Shown here in pieces: positions 54,401 through 64,000 of a stretch of 64,000 nt of DNA (position 1 is its first letter; the number at the start of each line of letters is the position of its first letter). This stretch comes from Castor canadensis. Lineage: Eukaryota > Chordata > Mammalia > Rodentia > Castoridae. Below the pieces are notes generated by a model. That model was given only the letters and a program-made list of their open reading frames with translations. It was not told the origin of the DNA and ran no database searches. Position numbers and translations under genes: made by a program. Location: the NCBI RefSeq assembly GCF_047511655.1, contig NC_133389.1, positions 26,604,501-26,668,500 on the forward strand, in the 5' to 3' direction.

Positions 54401-55989
54401 CAGTATGGTGTATTCACCCCTGGAAGATGAGTATCTTAGGATTTCCATAGCTTTGACTTTTTTCGATATTATGTGGTCAGTGTGATGTGATTGCTCACAC
54501 CCATGCTGCTTACTGTTGTGCAGGTTTCACACTGTGCAACTCTTGTGCTTGCCACTCACAGTCATTATGGATTTGTGCAGTTTGGCAAGTGGCACTAGGT
54601 TCCACAGAGAGGAACGATTCTTATTTATGTGTACACAGACAACAATTTAACTGATGCTACAAATGTGTAGTGTTAGTTTGTGTTAATAGAGATAGAGATA
54701 AGTATCCCATATTCAATGTGGTCAGATAAAATGCAGGGTATTTTGTTACATTCTAAGTGATATATTTTAATAGAATGTGGGCAAACTAGAGTGTCTTTAG
54801 AGTTAATGTCAAATGAAGTATTGCAAGAATGCTTTTAATTTATCTGGGAAAAGAGCCACTAGGTCTGGAGAATTTTTAGGTTAGCTGACTTCAGATCAGC
54901 TTTACATGTAAAATGTAACCTATTTTGCTCATTTTATTCCAAGGATGAAAGGTAGGTAATATAACAAAAGGTAATAGTTGAAGTTTTTTAAAACTTGTAA
55001 TTTGAGTCATCCTGTGACTCCAGAAGCAATGACACATGTAATTCAAAATAGCACATATTCTAGAAACTACTTATCTGTCTGTTTGGGGATGCATTTGGAT
55101 TGGTGGACAAAAGCCTTACAAACTAAGTGAGCTCAGTGTGAAGAAAAATCTTTAATTTTTGTTGCTCGTTCATGGCCATTCCATGAACATCCATGGGAAC
55201 GTCTGCCTTCTTACTGCATGCTTTTTAGCAGAAGTGAGACAGAACCTCAACAGATGTCTCCTGTGTTGTGAAACAGTGGAGGATAGGAATGCTGTCAAAA
55301 TAGAATGGATTTACATTATAGCATGCAGTGCGATCCTCATGCCTCCATGTGGGTATTGATCACGCTGATCCCTCTCTCAGACTCTGCAACTATGGGTGTG
55401 ACACATTCTGTTCATTATTGCATTGTTGCCGTTTATCGGCTGGACCTGGTGACCAGAGCTGAAAAAGATGAGGGGACTATCGAGTTGTGCTCAATAGCCA
55501 CTTTAATGAAGATCATTTCTGCTTTTTATAAACTCCTTTTCACAGAGAGCATTTGGTCAGAAAAAGCATGCCGAGTATTACATGTGAAGGTTACATATTA
55601 GCACAGGGAAGCACAGTTAAATTAACTCTATCTTTGTTGTGTCTCTTTTAAGTGGGAACAGAGAGGCAGGAGAAGCACATGGTCAGCATAACTTTCTTAT
55701 TTACATCTGAAGGACACGAAGTCATCTGGGGAAGCTTGAGCACTGTTATTTTTCTGGACATTTGGTCCCGAGGCCTTTGCCTCAGTTCATTGGAGCTTTC
55801 TCACAAGGCCAGATGCCAACTCACACAGGCACAGTCCCATTGCTGGCTCCAACATTGCATGACAAAGATTTTCAGTTATCTAACTTAAGATTGTACTTTG
55901 CCATAGGGTTTCACAGAAAGATTACTTAAAGCACAGTAGAGACACTGACTAGTCCACGATTGCTCACAAATCTTTTCTCATTGCATCAG
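51447..55989. other. ACAA2 intron 1, with old reverse L1M pieces
   Basis: The first 100 bases are still CpG-rich. Reverse L1-like sequence lies at about 53,860-54,140 and an inverted L1M 3' UTR (tagtttacattaggttcag, atatcaccatttcagtatgg) at about 54,148-54,470. The rest holds nothing I recognise. Confidence 0.6.
51677..51691. promoter_or_regulatory. Everted nuclear-receptor site in ACAA2 intron 1
   Basis: TGACCTTGGAGGTCA is two perfect AGGTCA half sites pointing outward with a 3-base spacer. The left one, read in reverse, is CCAAGGTCA, an extended ERR/NR5A/NR4A-type half site. It lies about 230 bases into intron 1, at the edge of the CpG island. ERR-alpha and PPAR control of beta-oxidation genes is known; use of this site is inference. 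Confidence 0.5.
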
Positions 55990-56156
55990 GTGTGTTTATT
56001 GTCGCTGCTAAGCGCACACCCTTTGGAGCTTATGGAGGTTCTCTGAAAGACTTCACTGCTACCGACTTGTCTGAATTTGCTGCCAAGGCTGCCCTGTCCG
56101 CTGGCAAAGTCCCTCCTGAAACTGTTGACAGTGTCATTGTAGGCAATGTCATTCAG
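55990..56156 (+). CDS. ACAA2: ACAA2 coding exon 2, residues 6-61
   Basis: The exon is 167 bp, two bases finishing Gly6, then VFIVAAKRTPFGAYGGSLKD, FTATDLSEFAAKAALSAGK and TVDSVIVGNVIQ, ending in phase 0. AAKRTPFGAYGG is the thiolase N-terminal signature region and DSVIxGNV begins the next conserved block. Acceptor catcag, donor gttagt. Confidence 0.97.
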
Positions 56157-56463
56157 GTTAGTAGGGCAGGGACAAGTATTACTGCTATTGTTTTCTTTGA
56201 TCATTTTCTAAAAATAATTCCTTTAACATGTCATCACGATGACAATGATAATGTTACAAGTGTTTGAAATTTATAATTTGAGTAACCCTCTGACTCCAGA
56301 AGTAATGACATACATAATTCAAAGTAGCATATACATTCTGGAAACTATATATCTGCTTGACTTTGGGATGCACTTCAATGCTTCTTTTTTTAAGAAACAA
56401 CTTGACTTCCTGGATTAACGTGAAGTGAATTGATTTTCTTTGTATGCCACCTCAGGAAGTATG

Positions 56464-56827
56464 TGAGTCATCTTCCAGTCACTGTGACAAAACACCTGAG
56501 ATAATCAACTTTAGAGGAGTAAAGGTTTGTTTTAGCTCATGGTTTAAGAGGTTTCAGTCCACAGTCGCTTGTGTCTGTGGCTTTGGGCCTGTGGCAGCAC
56601 ATCGTGGCAGGAGTGCATGGTAGAGGAGTCCAGTTCTCCTCCTGGCACCCAGGAAGCAAAAAGAAAGAGATAAAAGGCTAGGATCCCCATATTCCTGCTG
56701 AAAGCATGTGCCCAATGAAAAGGTTTCGTGACCTCCCAATGGCACCATGGGCCAGGGACCAAGTCTTTAACAAATGGTCCTTTGAGTAACCCTCTGGAAT
56801 GGGAGACATTCCAGGTCCTCCCATAGT
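56464..56827 (+). repeat. LTR-like interspersed repeat, copy 3, family unassigned
   Basis: Shares ctgagataatcaacttta, ggtttcagtccacagtcgc and ggctttgggcctgtggcag with the other copies. Old and diverged. Confidence 0.55.
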
Positions 56828-57079
56828 TTCTTACACATTGTAGGAGCTTGGTTAGAATTTGTTTTAGGAAATAAGAAGCTCCCTAACCCTCTGTCTTACT
56901 TGTGTAGTGTATAAAACAGATCATACATATGTAGATAATGGAACGCCCTATATTCAAAGTATACACTTATTACGTGCCTAGTAAGAGACTGTTTTAGGTG
57001 TTATGAGAGAAGACCAAAGTGGACCAAAAGGAGGTTATAATCTATAAGGAGAAAAGATATACCTATTTTTTAAGATGCT

Positions 57080-57462
57080 GTATTATTTAGACTTTTTATC
57101 ATTGTGACAATACCTGAGAGTAGACAACTTAAAGGGGGAAGGATTTATTTTGGCTCATGGTTTCACAGGTGTCAGTCCATGGCACGTTGGCTCCATTGCT
57201 TTCAATTCTGTGGCTAGGCAGAACATCATGACTGAAGGGTGTGGTGGACAGCTGTTATATGGTAGTCAGAAAGAAGAGGGAGAGAGAAAGGAGCTATGGA
57301 CAAGATATGCCCTTCAAAGTCATGCTCCCAGTGTTCTACTTCCTCCAGCTAGGCCCCGCCTCCTAAAGTTTGCCTCAGTTCCTAAAATAGTGTCACCAGC
57401 TGGGGATCAAGCCTTCAACACTTGAGCCTAGGGGGATAGCTCATATTCGAGCTATAACAGAT
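57080..57462 (+). repeat. LTR-like interspersed repeat, copy 4, family unassigned
   Basis: Shares tgtgacaatacctgagag, tttattttggctcatggttt and gtcaccagctggggatcaag with the other copies. It ends near gagctataacag. Old and diverged. Confidence 0.55.
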
Positions 57463-57836
57463 GCTGCTAAAGGAAAGAGAGTTAACAGTGACTACAGAAA
57501 AGCCTTAGGCCTTGAATTTGCATTCTATTCCATCCATCCCACCTTTGTGTATCTGTACATCCAGGAAAACAGTAACATGTTTTCTCTTGCAGTTATAGCT
57601 ACCGAGCCTGAAATATCTTCTTAAAGAATTCTTAAAATACCTGGGACCAAAGAATGCATTAAAACAGATCAAACTGAAATAGGATACTCTCGTTTGGTTG
57701 TTTTTTTCCTAGAATTTATTTTAAAGAAACTTTATTCCTTCTAAAATTCTGCATGGAATCTCACAAACTTTACAACAAAATAGATGGTATCATTTTTATT
57801 GTGTTTGTACCTTTGTTCCTAAAGGCTGTCTGTCTG

Positions 57837-58030
57837 TTTTTTTTTTTAAGGGGTTTGAACTCAGGGCCTCACGTTTGCTAGGCAGGTGCTCTACCACTTG
57901 CCAGATCATTTTATTTATTTATTACTTTTAGTTTTTGAGAGAGAGTCTCCCCCTGTAGCCCAGGCTGGCCTCAAAATCATGATCCTCTGTCTCATCCAAT
58001 CAGTTGGTGGGATTGCCACTGTGCCTAGCT
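57837..58030 (-). repeat. B1-ID dimeric SINE, reverse
   Basis: An inverted ID part (ggggtttgaactcagggcct) joined to an inverted B1 part (tgtagcccaggctggcctc). Confidence 0.75.
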
Positions 58031-58721
58031 TGAGGTAGTCTTCCTGCAGTTTTCTGACAAGTCAAGGTAGTTTCCTGGTAGGCGTGGTAAGTGTTTAAGC
58101 ATTTGGGGCTGGGACTTTGTGAATAGAAGGGAACAACAGAAAACAAATAGGTGTCAAATAACCTTTGACAAAGCTGTTTTTCTGATTGAGGTAAATATTA
58201 AATAGCACTTAGAATAAAGTTAGATTTCCTTTTTTCTTAGGAAATAATGAGATCCAATCTGGGTTATTTTTGTTTCTTTTATTGCCTAATTGCTCTGGAT
58301 AAATCTCTGATTTTTAAGTAATGTCAAGACATGGTTTATCTTATTTCTGATCTAAGGGGAATAATATCTAATATGTTATATTGCAAGAACTTTTGTAAAT
58401 GTCATAATATACCCCCAGTACAGCAATAATATACTAATAAAAATAATATTTTTGATGGCATTACTTTGTAAAATAAGCTGCTTCTATCTGCATTCCATTC
58501 CATCTGCATTCAAAACCACTAACCTACAGATGTGTAAAATTTATTGAATTTTATTTGGAAAGAATTTCAAACCTATATATAAGCTAAAAGAATAATATAA
58601 CTAAAACTTCTTACCTGGATGGACTAATTTTTCACATTTTGTCAAATTTGCTTTAGCTTTCTCTATAATTAAGGCTATAATGATTATTGTTTTCTTAAAA
58701 AGCCATTTTATACCTTCTTAC

Positions 58722-58858
58722 TCAAAGTGTGGTCCTCAGACTATAAAGGGAAATGCTACAGATGCAGAATCTCAAGCAGTCCTGGGCTGTGAACTTACAA
58801 CCTGCATTTTAACAAGATGCCCCTGAATATATTTCAAAGTTTGGAGAGCACTGGCTTA
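58722..58858 (+). repeat. MER5-type hAT relic
   Basis: caaagtgtggtcctcagact, gatgcagaatctcaagcag, ctgcattttaacaagatgcc and ggagagcactggctta follow the MER5A consensus end to end. Confidence 0.75.
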
Positions 58859-58904
58859 GTCCCACTTCTCTCCTGACTAGTTCAGCTATCCCTGCCCTCA
58901 GTTG

Positions 58905-59055
58905 CACTTCCCAGCCTGGGTCACACTAGAATTACCGAGATGCATCTAAAAGTAACTACCACTGCCCAGCCTCTCTGGTTTAGTTTGGTCAGGAGCTTGA
59001 GCACATGTTAATAAGGCTTCTGGGGTCATTCCAGCCACAGCTTGGGTTGAAAGTC
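58905..59055 (+). repeat. Second MER5/MER58-like hAT relic
   Basis: cactagaattaccgagatgc, tctggtttagtttggtcagg and ccacagcttgggttgaaagt resemble a related hAT element. Confidence 0.5.
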
Positions 59056-59206
59056 ATAATCTGGATACTTCCTCTAACTTTGAGATAGTCTATTCCATTT
59101 TAAGCAGTTCTAATTCTTATAAATTTCTTATATGAACGACGTAATGTAAGGTTTTCTGTAAGGAGCAAGCATACTTACTGTGTTTAAAAACCTTTTGAGA
59201 AGGGTT

Positions 59207-59300
59207 AGGGTTGGGGGTACAGCTCAGTTGTACAGCACTTGCAAGACCCTGGGCTTGATCCCCAGCACTGCAAAAATAAATAAAAAATGTAAATAAATAA
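59207..59300 (+). repeat. ID-type SINE with A-rich tail
   Basis: ggttgggggtacagctcagt, ttgatccccagcactgcaaa and a tail of AAAT units. Confidence 0.8.
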
Positions 59301-59305
59301 ATAGA

Positions 59306-59438
59306 CAGCCAGGCATACTCCTGTAGTCCCAGCATTCAGTAGGCAGAGGCAGAAAGAAGGATGGTAAGTTTGAGGCCAGCCTGGGCTACCCAGTGAGACC
59401 CTGCCTCAAAAAAAGCAAGCAAACAAACAACAACAAAG
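59306..59438 (+). repeat. B1-like SINE
   Basis: gccaggcatactcctgtagt, gaggccagcctgggctaccc and gtgagaccctgcctcaaa, starting right at the tail of the preceding ID. Confidence 0.8.
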
Positions 59439-59444
59439 AGTGAC

Positions 59445-59555
59445 CATGGTTGCATAACAGTATAGATGTTCTTAATACTCCTGAACTATATGCTGAAGAA
59501 TGGTCAAGATGGTAAATTTTGTTATATTTGTTTTATCAGAATAAAAATAGAAAAA
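59445..59555 (+). repeat. Ancient L1M 3' end fragment
   Basis: gatgttcttaatactcctga and aagatggtaaattttgttat match the piece at 680-782. Confidence 0.5.
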
Positions 59556-59759
59556 CATTATTGATGAAACTACAGTTTTTATTCAAATCATAAGCACACA
59601 GTATAGAAAATATGCTGTGCCTCTATACATTGTATCCTCCTTTAGAGTCATATAATTTATCATTTTTGATAGCTTGCCAAAATTCTCCTATCTTTTGTGC
59701 TTGTTCCTGTGCCTCCATTTATAGAAGAAATCTTTTTTTTTATCCTCTTTCTGATCCAG

Positions 59760-59888
59760 AACTCCTCAGATGCTATTTACCTGGCAAGGCATGTTGGTTT
59801 GCGAGTGGGAATCCCTAAAGAGACCTCAGCTCTCACTGTTAACAGGCTCTGTGGCTCTGGTTTCCAGTCCATTGTGAGTGGATGTCAG
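59760..59888 (+). CDS. ACAA2: ACAA2 coding exon 3 with nucleophile Cys92, residues 62-104
   Basis: 43 codons, phase 0 at both ends: NSSDAIYLARHVGLRVGI, then SALTVNRLCGSGFQSIV. The Cys of NRLCGSG is residue 92 by direct count, the position of the acyl-enzyme nucleophile in human ACAA2. Acceptor gatccag follows a long T tract; donor gtatgg. Confidence 0.97.
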
Positions 59889-60627
59889 GTATGGGCAGAT
59901 ATTATTCAATTCTTTGAACATATGTTAATAGTTATTGGAAGAAGTAAAACGGTAAAAAAAAATCAGTAAAACACTTCAGCTTTTTTATTTTATAGTGCCT
60001 GTTAGAGAGGTCAATTTGACTTTTCTTAGAAAAATATTCACAGCAAGCTTAGCTTTTGGGGTGGAGATTTTTCTAGCAGTAATTTTAAACACGAGGTTCT
60101 TGGAGGCCTGTTGTTTACATCCTTGCTGAGAGATGCAAACTATGGGAAGAGTTGGAAGAGTGAAATGGACTTCTTTCTTTCTGTGAATTCCCTGGATCAG
60201 TCTAGTTTGTTCTCCTTCAGGTTCGTCCATTAATAGGACACTTTTTTTTTTTTTCTTTGTAACAGGTTTGTGCTTTATTATCTGTCATATGTTTATGCCA
60301 GAAATTAATATCTTTGTGGATTTTCAAGATTTCTATTGAGTTAAGAATGGCTGTTCTTAGCCAAAATGTAGGTATGGGTGTGTTATTCAGACACAAACGA
60401 TTGAAATCTGTTTGGTTTTTCCCCCTGTATCTTATGAATAGGTACTTTAACATTGGCTTTACAGTTACTTTAAAGCACTTCTTTTTGAGACACTGTAAGC
60501 TAGGATACGATATTTACTAGAATTGCCACTAATTTGTAAAGTCTTTATATTTCTGAATACATAGTCTGGGTAAGATTTTTTAAAAAGGCTTTTTTGTTGT
60601 TATCATGGTCTGTTTGTTTTTAAACAG

Positions 60628-60744
60628 GAAATTTGTGCTAAAGATGCTGAAGTCGTCTTATGTGGAGGAACTGAAAGCATGAGCCAGGCTCCCCACCTTG
60701 TTAGAAACATGCGTTTTGGAACCAAATTGGGATTAGAGATCAAG
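60628..60744 (+). CDS. ACAA2: ACAA2 coding exon 4, residues 105-143
   Basis: 39 codons, phase 0 at both ends: EICAKDAEVVLCGGTESMS, then QAPHLVRNMRFGTKLG. LCGGTESMSxAP is a thiolase landmark near the active site. HLVRNM differs from the YCVRNV I remember in human and mouse. The donor gttgga is weak at +3 to +6. Acceptor aaacag. Confidence 0.96.
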
Positions 60745-62219
60745 GTTGGAACCATTAAGTTTTTTTTGAATTGTGTTTCTTATGCTATTTTATGAATAAT
60801 TTTAATGACATAATGTATTAGGGAATGTACTGGCAAGATGTGAATGATTTGAAATTTGCAGAGTATTTCAAAACACTATTTTGATTGTTGGTTTTGACAT
60901 TTGAACCCACATAGAGTTAGACTTAATGTGTGGAAGTAGCCATAGGAATGGAAGAGGTGGAGGAAGAGAAGAAGTGGATTGAAAAGAAAGGCAAAGGGTC
61001 AGTTAATTTCTAACAAATACTTTGTATTTTAACTACTGAGTAGTTAAATCTCTCTCTTTTATTTTTGTTTTTTGGTGGGACTGGGGTTTGAACTCAGTGC
61101 TTCATACCTGCAAAGCAGGTGCTGTACCACTTGAACCATACCTTTAGTCCATTTTGCTTTGGTTATTTTGGAGATGGGGTCTCAAACTATTTGCCCCAGC
61201 TGGCCTCAAACTGCAATCCTATGTCAATAACTGGGATTACAGGTATGAGCCACCAGCGTCCAAGCCTGACTAATTAAATCTTTACCATGACTTACTTAAG
61301 TTATATTTCGGGGGCCATCTCCATTGAATAGATTTTTTTCTTCATTACAGAAAACATTGCTTTGAATACAGATTATATTGTCACAAACTGTCACACCAGA
61401 CAGAAACTGATCCTTCCACCTTTTAGAACAAAAACATGAGGATGACAGTTCTGATAAAGAATAATCGTCTGCTGTCCTTCCATAGGAAAGGGCTTATGAC
61501 TTTTTGCATATTTTTTTTCAATAGTGATGATTGACTTAACACTGTTTACCCAGCTTCTCACCTGGCCTTTTTTGGAAGCTGAAAGGAATGAGGCTTAGAG
61601 AATGAGTGTTTTAGACACTGAGTTTGCTTGAGAAATCCTTTGCCAAGACAGATCAATGACTTAAAAGGTGATGAGGTAGGAAGGGGGACACACATATCAG
61701 AGACTCCAGCTACTTGGATAATCAGTGTTTTATGTATCTCAGGGACTCTGTCCCAGGTTCTTTGATGGAACCTGCTGTACTTGTCACTGAAATGTGGGGT
61801 GGAAAACAGTGCAGATGTGTTCTTCCTACAGAGCTCATGGCTAGTTTTCAAAGGTGGTCACAGGAAAGCATTGCCTAAAGACTGTCAGGTTCTTACGAAA
61901 TGTAACCTGGAGGACTTAATTTTGGTTGTAGGGCAACTTCCTGTGTTCTCACCTGCACAGTTAGTGCTGTCAGCTCTCTTCCCAGCTGCACATTTAGAGA
62001 GATGGTGTGTGCTCACTTTATTGTGAAACATTGAATGTTTTAAAAATATTGGATTAAGAAAGTCCCAGAACAAAATATGAATAGTAATAACAAGTTTCTA
62101 TCCGAAAGCTTAATTTTACTTTTGTTTATTGGAATTGTTATTGAAATTTAAAGAAATCATAACATATTATTGCCAAAGACAATGCTTTAACAAATAGCTT
62201 CATTTGTGTCTTTTTGTAG
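60745..62219. other. ACAA2 intron 4
   Basis: One reverse SINE (61,062-61,267). Nothing else recognised. Confidence 0.6.
61062..61267 (-). repeat. B1-ID dimeric SINE, reverse
   Basis: An inverted ID (tggggtttgaactcagtgct) and an inverted B1 (ttggagatggggtctcaaac; gggattacaggtatgagcc), in intron 4 of ACAA2. Confidence 0.8.
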
Positions 62220-62367
62220 CTGGAAGATACTTTGTGGGAAGGATTGACAGATACGCATGTTAAGATCCCCATGGCAATTACTGCAGAGAATCTTGCTGAA
62301 CAACATAAAATAAGCAGAGAGGAATGTGACCGATATGCCTTGCAGTCACAGCAGAGATGGAAAGCAG
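62220..62367 (+). CDS. ACAA2: ACAA2 coding exon 5, residues 144-193 (split)
   Basis: The exon is 148 bp, ending one base into an Ala codon: [19 protein letters not shown], then [18 protein letters not shown] and [12 protein letters not shown]. MxxTAENLAxxxxISRExxDxYALxSQQ is the thiolase loop/helix region that borders the CoA pocket. Acceptor ttgtag after a T-rich tract; donor gtcagt. The following exon is outside the window. Confidence 0.97.
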
Positions 62368-62582
62368 GTCAGTGAAACTGGGTAATATCAGTATCTACAG
62401 GAAAAAGTATCCATAGAGAAGATTTTAATCCTTTAAGATCCTACAGTAATACTAGTATAAAACTCATACCTTAGAAATCATGTATCCTTTGTTTTTAGAT
62501 GATCAGATATTGTCTTACTGCAAAGTTACCTGGGAATTACTTTTTTGAAATAAGTTGCTATTACTTAAAAAGTGGTATTGTT

Positions 62583-62695
62583 GCCAGATATGGTGGTACA
62601 CACCTGTAATCCCAGCATTTGGGAGGCCAAAGTAGGAAGATCAAGGTCAGACTGGGCTACATAGTGAGATACCATCTCAAAAAAGAAAAAAAACA
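62583..62695 (+). repeat. B1-like SINE
   Basis: ccagatatggtggtacacac, tgtaatcccagcatttggga and tgggctacatagtgagatac. Confidence 0.8.
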
Positions 62696-63299
62696 AGTAG
62701 TATTATTACTTGGCCCTGTCTGGACCCTTAAATTTTGTCCTGAACTAGTCCTGTTGTCAGTAGAAAACACTGAGGCATTCAATACACGCCAACAGAGATA
62801 GCTTGCTTACTGTGGCAGTGAGGACACAGAGACTATCCTTTACCACAAGTCATATCATAATCACAAGAACGGGTGAAGTGTTTGGGAAAACACTTTGAGT
62901 ATCTTTTTATGCCTCCTTCTCCCCCTCCTTCTGAAAGCCATTGCATCTGACTCAAATAGGTAACTAGACCAAGACCCTATTGCTACTGCCTTGTGAGACA
63001 CACTGCTGGCAACCCAGTCCAAAATGAGCAATGTGACAGTACTTGACTTATCATATGGCAAGTGGAAGAAATTTGTTTTCTGAAAAAGTTTTTTTTTTTA
63101 ACTGAATTGTTAGAAGCAAGTGGAAACTCCTATCTAGGGGTATGAATACTTGAAGCAGTGAGGATGACATCCGTCTTTGTGTTTCAGAGGGATAAGTAGA
63201 ATGGAGTTGATGCCATCCAGCTCATCTGTGTTTCTTAGTTACAGGTTTCTTGGTCCAGAGTAGTCTTGGTCCAGAGGGCAAGAGGGGCAGGAGTTATCT

Positions 63300-63490
63300 C
63301 TTGCACTCTATTGTTGTACTTCCAATTCTGCCATATACAAGCCATCAACCTCACTCAAGTTACTTAGTCACACAGCATCTGTAAAATAGAAACAATAATG
63401 TATGTCTTTCCTATTTATTTTAACAAGGTTGTTGTAAAACCAAGTGAGGGCAGGTTAAGGGAAGTATTTTGCCAATATCAAGTGATATCC
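63300..63490 (+). repeat. MIR relic
   Basis: cacagcatctgtaaaataga, aacaataatgtatgtctttc and aaggttgttgtaaaaccaag follow the MIR 3' half. Confidence 0.5.
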
Positions 63491-64000
63491 AAATTAAGGT
63501 GGTATTATTCCTGATTTATCCTGTTGCTGAAACTATAGATTACTACAATCCAGTCTAGTCGATAGAGATTCAAAATTGATAGGATGTTTTATATATAATT
63601 GTATCAGAGATAGCTCATCTGTTTCCTCAGGTTGTCTATCACTATTAAATTTCAGTCATCAATTACTTGGTGGCCTAATGGACTTGGTAGCCCTTATTAG
63701 CTTATATTAAATTGTATAGAGTAAGAGATTTCCATGGCATATAAAGTACTTTGACCACATTCACCCCAATTTAGTAACTTTGTGATAACTTCTTATCTCA
63801 CCCAAAGAAGTTAAATCCATTTATTACTATTATGTCTATAGCTAACAGTCTATATTTAACAGTCTTATAAAAAATTGCTGCTAAAAAAATCAAAATGGTA
63901 ATTTAAAAAGATGGAAAGTCATCTGCCTAGACCCATGGCATATTACGTCCTCCAGTGGGGAAGGCAAGTTGTGCAAGTTGTGAAAACTTGTATTAGGTCC

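Larger units (their letters stand above)
56157..59759. other. ACAA2 intron 2, repeat-rich
   Basis: Two LTR-like repeat copies, a reverse SINE, two MER5-like relics, an ID, a B1 and an L1M end account for much of it. A block at 56,262-56,400 repeats wording seen at 54,990-55,100 in intron 1 (see findings). Confidence 0.6.
51300..64000 (+). other. ACAA2: ACAA2 gene, 5' part (partial at window end)
   Basis: Mitochondrial 3-ketoacyl-CoA thiolase cleaves 3-ketoacyl-CoA with free CoA to acetyl-CoA and a shortened acyl-CoA, the last step of beta-oxidation, in the matrix as a homotetramer. Five coding exons (16, 167, 129, 117 and 148 bp) join in phase to 192 codons plus one base. The rest of about 397 residues, including the second catalytic Cys and the His of the GHP motif, lies beyond the window. 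The 5' limit is inferred from the CpG island. Confidence 0.97.
62368..64000. other. ACAA2 intron 5 (partial)
   Basis: A B1-like SINE and a MIR-like relic; otherwise AT-rich DNA in which I recognise nothing. No further exon of the thiolase is present. Confidence 0.65.

Overview
The window is vertebrate nuclear DNA from a placental mammal: short exons with GT/AG junctions, long repeat-rich introns, L1, MIR and MER5 relics, and SINEs. The SINEs are ID-type tRNA pieces and B1-like 7SL pieces, often joined as B1-ID dimers or longer composites, which points to a rodent. The dimer form and the L1 3' end suggest a beaver-like (castorimorph) rodent, but that species call is a guess. Both genes lie on the + strand in the order MYO5B then ACAA2, the neighbour order known for human 18q21.

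1-44,120: the 3' part of MYO5B (unconventional myosin-Vb). Thirteen coding exons join in phase to 646 codons plus a stop. Numbering back from the stop with the 1,848-residue human length gives residues 1203-1848, exons 28-40 if the gene has 40 exons as in human. They encode the end of the coiled-coil medial tail and the whole globular tail (DIL) domain that binds Rab11 and other cargo adaptors. The last intron (28,736-40,121) holds a stack of nested L1 insertions. A long 3' UTR appears to end near 44,120.

44,121-51,300: intergenic DNA made largely of L1 3' ends and SINEs, with a small 16/32-bp minisatellite. It passes into a GC-rich CpG island (about 50,440-51,560). On the minus strand of that island is a candidate box C/D RNA, close to where I recall SCARNA17 lying in human.

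51,300-64,000: the 5' half of ACAA2 (mitochondrial 3-ketoacyl-CoA thiolase). Five coding exons cover residues 1-193 of about 397, including the nucleophile Cys92. Later exons lie beyond the window. An ERR/nuclear-receptor-type site sits in intron 1 and a weaker one lies near the promoter, as would suit a fatty-acid-oxidation gene.

The two genes have unrelated jobs: apical recycling-endosome traffic and mitochondrial beta-oxidation. They are neighbours with no sign of shared function. I found no microbial, CRISPR or phage-type system. The least explained items are the candidate C/D RNA, the higher-order minisatellite and the nested L1 stack.
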